DNA from: Eikenella corrodens
GTDB taxonomy: Bacteria > Pseudomonadota > Gammaproteobacteria > Burkholderiales > Neisseriaceae
NCBI RefSeq assembly: GCF_003990355.1
Contig: NZ_CP034670.1
Coordinates: forward strand, 434,001-498,000
Length of the DNA: 64,000 nt
Direction of reading: 5' to 3'
Positions 55,952 to 64,000 of the stretch are shown piece by piece. The position numbers were made by a program, and so were the translations under genes. Numbering within the stretch: the first letter of the stretch is position 1; each line of letters opens with the position of its first letter. The notes beneath the pieces are model-generated. The model was not told where the DNA came from. It saw only the letters and a program-made list of their open reading frames with translations, and did no database searches.

Positions 55952-57061
55952 ATGAGCAACTGGAAGCCCGATATTCCCTATAACGATTTACCACCCCTGC
56001 CACCAAAACAGGATATTGAAAGCAAAACCATTCTGAAACGTTGTATAGCCGCCCGTACATCCCTTGCCCGTTTGAAGCAGGCGGCAGAACTGATACCGAA
56101 TCAAGCCATGCTGATTAACACCCTTCCCGTTATGGAAGCCCGCGCAAGTTCGGAAATTGAAAACATCGTAACCACAACGGACAAGCTGTTTCAATCCCTG
56201 CAAATGGATACGGAACGGCAAGACCCTGCCACGAAAGAAGCCCTGCAATACCGCGCCGCCCTATTTGCAGGATATGAATCACTGACGAACCGCCCTTTAT
56301 GCACACAAACCGCCATCATGGTTTGCAACGCCATCAAGCACCCCTACGAAATGGCCATCCGCAAAACAGGCGGCACAGCCCTAAAAGGAGGCAACAGCGG
56401 AAATATTGTCTATACCCCGCCCGAAGGAGAAGAAACCATACGCGGCAAGTTGGCAAATTGGGAGCGGTTTATTCACGAAAGCGGCGATTTAGACCCGCTT
56501 ATCATCATGGCGGCGGCACATTACCAATTTGAAGCCATCCACCCGTTTACGGACGGCAACGGGCGGACGGGGCGCATATTGAACAGCCTGCTATTGATTG
56601 ATAAAGGGCTTTTGGATTTGCCTATTTTGTATTTGAGCCGTTACATTATCGAAAACAGGGCGGACTATTACCGCCTGCTTTTAGGCGTAACCGAACGGCA
56701 GGACTGGGAAAGCTGGATAATCTACATCTTAGACGGCGTAGCCGATACCGCCGACTGGACGGTATCGAAAATAGATGCGATACGCCGACTGTTCGAGCAG
56801 ACACGGCAACACATACGGACACACGCACAAGGGATCTACACGCACGAACTGGTAAATCTTCTGTTTGAACAGCCATATACACGCATTGCCAACCTAGAAT
56901 CGGCAGGGATAGCCAAACGGCAGACGGCCTCTAAGTACCTGAAAGAGCTTTCAGACATAGGCGTACTGCAAGAAATCACCATCGGCAGGGACAAACTATT
57001 CATTCATCCGCGCCTAATGGAACTATTGCGGGGAGAGGGCAACAGCTTTACTTCATTCTAA
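55952..57061 (+). CDS. Fic family protein (AMP-transferase type, class II)
   Basis: 369 residues. Fic proteins move AMP or a related group onto target proteins. The catalytic motif is complete: HPFTDGNGRTGR at about residues 197-208. An inhibitory-helix motif SSEIEN (S/T-x3-E-N) lies near residue 66-71, before the Fic core, so it is a self-inhibited class II type. The C-terminus (about 305-369) is a winged helix (SAGIAKRQTASKYLKELSDI). Last gene of the island, single cargo-like gene with its own AT-rich promoter region. Target unknown; abortive defence or island regulation are both possible. Confidence 0.9.
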   Translation: MSNWKPDIPYNDLPPLPPKQDIESKTILKRCIAARTSLARLKQAAELIPNQAMLINTLPVMEARASSEIENIVTTTDKLFQSLQMDTERQDPATKEALQYRAALFAGYESLTNRPLCTQTAIMVCNAIKHPYEMAIRKTGGTALKGGNSGNIVYTPPEGEETIRGKLANWERFIHESGDLDPLIIMAAAHYQFEAIHPFTDGNGRTGRILNSLLLIDKGLLDLPILYLSRYIIENRADYYRLLLGVTERQDWESWIIYILDGVADTADWTVSKIDAIRRLFEQTRQHIRTHAQGIYTHELVNLLFEQPYTRIANLESAGIAKRQTASKYLKELSDIGVLQEITIGRDKLFIHPRLMELLRGEGNSFTSF

Positions 57062-57212
57062 CCCCCTCTTCATCCCCGCATGGCTAACACGGAACAGGGA
57101 TTTTTACACCAGAACCGAGACCCCTTGTATTCCCCTAGTGAAAAGCTGGCATCCGCCCGCGTATCATGGGGGGCAACAAAACCTCTGCCTAAAATTTTGA
57201 CTTGTGCAAAAA

Positions 57213-57234
57213 GGGGGTATATTTGGGGGTATAT
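57213..57234. other. putative integrase arm-type sites, right end
   Basis: Two GGGGGTATAT units 12 bp apart, the counterpart of the GGGGG pair beside the integrase (45229-45248). They lie 57 bp inside the attR candidate. Confidence 0.55.
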
Positions 57235-57290
57235 CGCTAATTAATGAAAATAATATATTTGTGAATCAAATGCCTAATTCACTAGTTTTT

Positions 57291-57301
57291 GTCTCTCCGT
57301 C
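57291..57301 (+). other. attR core candidate
   Basis: GTCTCTCCGTC, identical to 45040-45050 of tRNA-Leu. Beyond it the sequence (GCCATGTAGC) does not restore the tRNA 3' end, so the distal copy has diverged or the true site is slightly different. Confidence 0.5.
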
Positions 57302-57460
57302 GCCATGTAGCGCTTGGTGCAAATGTGGTGCAAATCACATCATCGGGCGCTTTTCTTTTTGGCGGTTTAACCACCCCTCAATCTCTGTTCTTCCACACCA
57401 AAAACGCTTCTTTGACACGGATATTCGCGGTGGGAAATCTGGGCGTGGTGCGTACTGTCC

Positions 57461-57564
57461 TATAGTGAATTAACAAAAACCAGTACAGCGTTGTCTCGCC
57501 TTGCCGTAACGTGTGTACTGTCTGCGGCTCGCCGCCTTGTCCTGATTTTTGTTAATCCACTATA
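57461..57564. repeat. Correia-type element (CREE), copy 5
   Basis: 104 bp, ends TATAGTGAATTAACAAAAA and TTTTTGTTAATCCACTATA, in the same orientation as copy 3 and nearly identical to it inside. It lies between the island and carB. Confidence 0.85.
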
Positions 57565-57576
57565 CAAAATTGAAAC

Positions 57577-57613
57577 AAAAAGGCTACCCGGCAATGCTCC
57601 GGATAGCCTTTTT
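57577..57613 (-). terminator. carB terminator
   Basis: AAAAAGGCTACCCGG and the nearly complementary CCGGATAGCCTTTTT form a stem around a CAATGCT loop. On the minus strand it is followed by a T run, 20 bp after the carB stop. An eikDUS lies between (57618-57629). Confidence 0.7.
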
Positions 57614-57632
57614 ACCATTTTCAGGTAGCCTC

Positions 57633-60842
<3,210 letters not shown>

Positions 60843-60888
60843 GGTGTTTACTTTCAACAAAATATTTATATTTTAACGGCTAAGACTA

Positions 60889-61551
60889 CTAAGGGCCGCT
60901 TGGGCCACTTGAGTTATAAGTGCAAGTTGGTTCACTTGGTTGTGCGTTTGGCTCAGGAACACCCAAAGCCAGCCGCAATATTGGGGATGTGCTAATTAAT
61001 TCGTCCAACGGAAGAACTGTGCCATCTGTTGTTGCTACTAATGTATTAGCGAAAGGAGAGCTAGAACCCCCATATAAATCTTTTCCTTCTTTTAAAGAAC
61101 AGAAAAATTTAATATATTCCAAAAAATCATTTGGTTTTAGCGCATATCCCTTAAGTAAGCTGAAATCATGTTGAAAAGAATTTGCTGATGCACATTGTTG
61201 TTTATTCTCAATAAAATCAGCATAGAAATTAAAAACTAAACCGAACATATTATTATTTTTACATGTATCAAAATGACATGTATCACCATATACAACAAAA
61301 TGACATGTATTATTTTGGTTGTTTCTAATTCGCTGTTTTGCTTCATTAGAATTGATAAACTTATCTAGTTCCTGCTGAATACATCGAGTATCTTTTTTTC
61401 TTTTAAATTCAATTAGAAAAAGTCGGTTATTTTCATCCAAAAATAGTGCATCTCCCGCTTGCTCTTGGCTGCCATCTAATGGAGCAGCGTTGAATTGTAA
61501 TTTTGACCATGCAATGAATGCATATTCAACAGTTTTTTCCCACCAAATCAT
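60889..61551 (-). CDS. hypothetical protein with PD-(D/E)XK-nuclease-like motif
   Basis: 220 residues; no family recognised. Near the N-terminus, Glu in EKTVEYAF, then GDALFL and LIEFKRKK line up as the Glu, Asp and Glu-x-Lys of a PD-(D/E)XK nuclease fold. Several Cys/His follow (CHFVVYG, CHFDTCKNN). The gene is AT-rich and ends with a Pro/Ser-rich tail (PSEPTCTYNSSGPSGP). AAGGAGC precedes the ATG. It starts upstream of carB in the same direction, a place known in Neisseria for variable inserted genes between carA and carB. Confidence 0.6.
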   Translation of the reverse strand: MIWWEKTVEYAFIAWSKLQFNAAPLDGSQEQAGDALFLDENNRLFLIEFKRKKDTRCIQQELDKFINSNEAKQRIRNNQNNTCHFVVYGDTCHFDTCKNNNMFGLVFNFYADFIENKQQCASANSFQHDFSLLKGYALKPNDFLEYIKFFCSLKEGKDLYGGSSSPFANTLVATTDGTVLPLDELISTSPILRLALGVPEPNAQPSEPTCTYNSSGPSGP

Positions 61552-62061
61552 AATTTAAGCTCCTTCCAATTAATCTAATATATCAGCAAACGTAGCAAGC
61601 AAGCCGTAGCCCGCATGTTTGGGCGTGTGCGGTACGCACGCACGCGTCCTCCATTTTCCCTGCAACCCCAACCCACCGCGTGCGTGCCTTGCGGCACACA
61701 CCTTACCGATGGGTTCAAAGGCCGTCTGAAAAAACGCTCGCGGCGTTTGTTCCATCTGCCTGGCGATAAAGGCTATCTGAAAAATTCCCGCTGTTGATAT
61801 TTCGGGCATTCTTTTTCAGACGACCTGCAACGCCTGAATCTGCTGCAATCCGCTCCCTCCCCCGTGGGGGAGGGTTGGGGAGAGGGCATTCTCCAAATTG
61901 CAGCAATCTTTCCCAACACCCTAACCGCCCCAATACAAGCCTTACGGCTTGTTGCCCTCTCTCTAGCTCTCTCCCACGGGGAGAGGGGATGGGGTGGCTG
62001 TTAGGGCTAAGATTTCTGCAAACTAATCAGCTTGTGCAGGTTGCTTTTCAGTTGCCTTGCG
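61552..62061. other. 510-bp non-coding region with Neisseria-type repeats and DUS
   Basis: Contains a perfect AG-DUS AGGCCGTCTGAA (61719-61730), a perfect AGGTCGTCTGAA on minus (61815-61826), an inverted pair of GCACGCACGC-type blocks around 61640 and 61680, and a larger inverted repeat of CTCCCCCGTGGGGGAG type at about 61855-61880 facing CTCTCCCACGGGGAGAG at 61970. These match repeats seen in Neisseria rather than this genome's own. Short ORFs here have no support. Confidence 0.65.
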
Positions 62062-62349
62062 CTACTTCTTCCCCTTAATCACCTTCATCATTTCCGTAAA
62101 ATGCGGTTTCAATTCGACAAACAGCGGATGTTCTTTATTTTCCATCATCACTTCGCCCATCAGCTTCAGCCCCACGGCGAAGCGTTGCGCCATTTCGGGG
62201 GTGAAGCCTTCGCGTTGTTCCATCAGCTTCACGATGTCGAAAATATTGTCGTGGTTGGGTGCGAGGAACACCAACGGCTCAGCGGCAACGGGGTTGCCGT
62301 CTTTGTCGGCGAGGTGTTCGAGGGTAAGGCGGAATTGGTGTTGTTTCAT
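62062..62349 (-). CDS. DUF3861 domain protein
   Basis: 95 residues matching the small DUF3861 family in length and layout: HQFRLTLEHLADKDGNP at the start, FLAPNHDNIFDIVKLMEQRE, then helical to the Lys-rich end. Function unknown; cytosolic. A perfect AGGCTGCCTGAA (the Simonsiella DUS variant) lies 23 bp upstream (62372-62383). Confidence 0.82.
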   Translation of the reverse strand: MKQHQFRLTLEHLADKDGNPVAAEPLVFLAPNHDNIFDIVKLMEQREGFTPEMAQRFAVGLKLMGEVMMENKEHPLFVELKPHFTEMMKVIKGKK

Positions 62350-62419
62350 GGCTGTTCTGCTTGTGTGGTGGAGGCTGCCTGAAAGCAGGAGGAGTTTTCA
62401 GGTAGCTTTTCTTTGGTGT

Positions 62420-62761
62420 TTAGCGGGAAATCAGGCTAACGGTGAAGTTGGTTCCGCCGCGTGCGTCTTCGAAGAGGCCGATGTTGTAGCGGTGGGCTTG
62501 GCCGCAGGCGCGGACGGTCCACACTTCGTGTACCTGCATACGGCCGTGCACTTTGTGGGCGCTGTTGATTTTGCTGTGTACGGATTCGATGTTGCGGCAG
62601 TTGAACGAGGCGGCTTCGGCGGTGCGCACGACTTTGAGCACGTCGTCGCGCAGGATGTTGTCGCCGCCGAAAGTGGCGCTTTCGCCGCTGAAGGCTTGGT
62701 TGCCGAGGCTGGAGCAGGCGGAAAGGGCGAGGGCGGCGAGGAGGGGGAGAAGTTTGCGCAT
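62420..62761 (-). CDS. small hypothetical lipoprotein
   Basis: 113 residues. MRKLLPLLAALALSACSS is a lipoprotein signal with the lipid Cys at residue 16. The rest is a small domain with two Cys (NCRN and VRACG) and a hydrophilic end (ARGGTNFTVSLISR); no family recognised. I prefer the ATG at 62761, with TAAGGAATCC upstream, over an in-frame start at 62782. No operon partner is apparent. Confidence 0.7.
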   Translation of the reverse strand: MRKLLPLLAALALSACSSLGNQAFSGESATFGGDNILRDDVLKVVRTAEAASFNCRNIESVHSKINSAHKVHGRMQVHEVWTVRACGQAHRYNIGLFEDARGGTNFTVSLISR

Positions 62762-62890
62762 GGGATTCCTTAAATTCGGCAAAGATGGGGCGCGAGGTCA
62801 AATGCCGCCAATTATACGGCAATCTGTTTTGCTTTTCAGGTAGCCTGCGCAGTTATTTCTATCTGAGACGGGGCTACCTGAAGCTGTAAA

Positions 62891-63544
62891 TTAAAATTCG
62901 ATTCCGGCCAGCCACAGGCTCACGGCGAAGCCGATAAAGAGTAGGCCGGTGGCGGCGGTGCAGGCGGTGGTAACGCGGCGGTGGCGGCGGAACAGCTTGG
63001 CGAGGCGGTGTCCGGCGAAAACGAGCAGGGTGAGGTAGCTGAAGCTGACGGTTTGCATCACCAGTGCCAGCAGCAGGAAGGAGAGGGCGGGGTGCGGATA
63101 GGCGGGGTCGACGAACTGAACGAAAAACGACAGCAAAAACAGGATGGCTTTGGGGTTGGTGAGGCTGAGTAGCAGGGCGCGTTGGAAGATATGCCCGGCG
63201 GGCGGGGTGGGCGGCAAGCTAGCGGCCAAAACGGGCGGCGGGGCAAACCATTTGCGCACTGCGCCGCGCAAGAGGCCGAAGCCGATGTAGGCCAGATAGA
63301 GGCCGCCGGCGAGTTTCATGGCGTGAAATAGGGCGGGATAGAGCTTGAGCACGGTGCCGGCGCCGAGCACGGTAAGCAGGATCAGCACTGAATCGCCCAG
63401 CAGCACGCCGCATACGGCGCGGTAGGCCTTGCGCGCGCCATGTTGTGCGGCTACGGAGAGGCAAAACATGCTGTTCGGGCCGGGCATGATGATGAGGATG
63501 ATGGTGCCGATCAGGTAAGAGAGGGGATTGATGATGCCGAACAT
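62891..63544 (-). CDS. LysE/LeuE-family amino-acid exporter
   Basis: 217 residues with six hydrophobic segments, the LysE/RhtB superfamily pattern. IIMPGPNSMFCLSVAAQHG near residues 18-36 carries the family's PGPN motif, and SLTNPKAILFLLSFFVQFV is the second conserved block. The length and motif details are closest to LeuE-type exporters, but substrate cannot be assigned. An eikDUS lies just upstream of the start. Confidence 0.87.
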   Translation of the reverse strand: MFGIINPLSYLIGTIILIIMPGPNSMFCLSVAAQHGARKAYRAVCGVLLGDSVLILLTVLGAGTVLKLYPALFHAMKLAGGLYLAYIGFGLLRGAVRKWFAPPPVLAASLPPTPPAGHIFQRALLLSLTNPKAILFLLSFFVQFVDPAYPHPALSFLLLALVMQTVSFSYLTLLVFAGHRLAKLFRRHRRVTTACTAATGLLFIGFAVSLWLAGIEF

Positions 63545-63715
63545 AGTTTTCAGGTAGCCTTTTATGGAGGCGGCTATTTTAATGAGGCAGGCGGGGTAAA
63601 GGCTACCTGAAAACCATCTGCAAACTATCGCGCCGATTTATTCCGCCGTTTGCCTGTTGCCCCGCAGGCAGCTAAACTGCCCGTCAATTTGCACACCTTA
63701 ATTAAAGGGAACGCC

Positions 63716-64000
63716 ATGTTTTTCATCCTCTCGCCCGCTAAAAACCTGAACGAAACCGCCGCCGCGCCCACTAAGGAACACAGCCAGCCCGCGCTGCTTG
63801 AGCAGTCTGCCATTCTGATGGCGCAACTGCGCGAGCTGGCGCCGCAGGATTTGTCGGCGCTGATGGGCGTGTCGGACAAAATCGCCCGCCTCAACGCCGA
63901 GCGCAATGCGGCCTGGCAGCCACCTTTCAGCCTGCAAAACGCCAAGCAGGCGGTGTATTTGTTTAACGGCGATGTGTATGAAGGCCTCGATGCCGAGAGC
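63716..64000 (+). CDS. yaaA: peroxide stress protein YaaA, partial (C-terminus beyond window)
   Basis: First 95 residues of a protein usually about 255 long. MFFILSPAKNLNE is the characteristic start, followed by LLEQSAILMAQLRELAPQDL and VYLFNGDVYEGLDA. YaaA limits damage from peroxide by lowering free iron in E. coli. The ATG at 63716 follows TTAAAGGGAACG. It runs off the right edge. Confidence 0.92.
   Translation, partial: MFFILSPAKNLNETAAAPTKEHSQPALLEQSAILMAQLRELAPQDLSALMGVSDKIARLNAERNAAWQPPFSLQNAKQAVYLFNGDVYEGLDAES

Larger units (their letters stand above)
45040..57301 (+). mobile_element. PICI-like phage-satellite island integrated in tRNA-Leu
   Basis: 12.3 kb between a short repeat in tRNA-Leu (45040-45050) and a copy at 57291-57301. 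It holds a P4-type integrase at the tRNA end, an AlpA regulator, phage regulators (KilA-N, AntA), a terminase small subunit, a replication-like winged-helix protein, an iteron-type origin candidate, two toxin-antitoxin pairs and a Fic gene, with no structural phage gene and no large terminase. All recognisable genes read in the same direction and many overlap by ATGA. This combination is the hallmark of phage-inducible chromosomal islands. A defective prophage that lost its late genes is the main alternative. Confidence 0.75.
57062..57632. other. island right end and junction with carB region
   Basis: 571 bp without a gene. It contains the right arm sites (57213-57234), the attR candidate (57291-57301), unassigned chromosomal sequence with a repeated GGTGCAAAT (57316 and 57327), a Correia-type element (57461-57564) and the carB terminator. 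Confidence 0.7.

Noticed and set aside
57062..57300. Island extending to carB or including the Correia element at 57461
   Set aside because: Arm-type sites and the core repeat both place the border near 57.3 kb; Correia elements are common elsewhere in the window and carry no island genes.
61615..61797. 60-residue ORF upstream of the nuclease-like gene
   Set aside because: It covers known repeat types and an uptake sequence; no ribosome site.

Overview
The window is a bacterial chromosome segment that fits the genus Eikenella (Neisseriaceae). The strongest clue is the 12-mer AGGCTACCTGAA, which occurs dozens of times on both strands and often as inverted pairs behind genes; this is the Eikenella dialect of the neisserial DNA uptake sequence (called eikDUS here). 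Short Correia-type elements with TATAGTG ends, a birA-coaX fusion, a Slam outer-membrane protein and a neisserial PF10136 recombinase gene agree with this family.

Layout. 1-2.6 kb: the 5' part of pyrB and a HerA/YjgR-like ATPase. 2.8-7.7 kb: the str operon (rpsL, rpsG, fusA, tufA) plus rpsJ, closed by a terminator. 7.7-22.7 kb: rsmD, a ferredoxin, tRNA-Tyr, -Gly and -Thr, tufB (identical to tufA), tRNA-Trp, secE, nusG, rplKAJL and rpoBC. 23-44.8 kb: housekeeping and accessory genes, namely a SAM methyltransferase, a factor-H-binding-protein-like surface lipoprotein divergent from its likely exporter Slam, a RidA protein, lptFG, riboflavin synthase, an acyltransferase, trmJ, an EVE protein, a VOC protein, two AT-rich orphan genes, the PF10136 recombinase, ftsEX, a heptose-phosphate adenylyltransferase, birA-coaX, a SPOR protein, sodA and yhbY. 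57.6-64 kb: carB (a mosaic with uptake sequences of other Neisseria dialects), an unknown protein with a PD-(D/E)XK-like motif, DUF3861, a small lipoprotein, a LysE-type exporter and the start of yaaA.

Between them, at about 45.04-57.30 kb, a 12.3 kb island sits in the 3' end of a tRNA-Leu gene. Every recognisable island gene is on the plus strand: a P4-type integrase, a RelE-like toxin-antitoxin pair, a 236-residue unknown protein, an AlpA regulator, a small HTH protein, a KilA-N protein, a small cysteine protein, a phage terminase small subunit, an AntA-type antirepressor, a winged-helix replication-like protein, a HigBA-like pair, a perfectly duplicated 536-bp block with 21-bp iterons and AT-rich inverted repeats (a likely replication origin), and a Fic protein. 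It has no capsid, portal, tail or large terminase gene. This is the gene set of a phage satellite (PICI-like): it could excise, replicate and redirect a helper phage's packaging through its own TerS. I consider this island the most likely undescribed system in the window. The Slam/fHbp-like pair and the carB mosaic come next.
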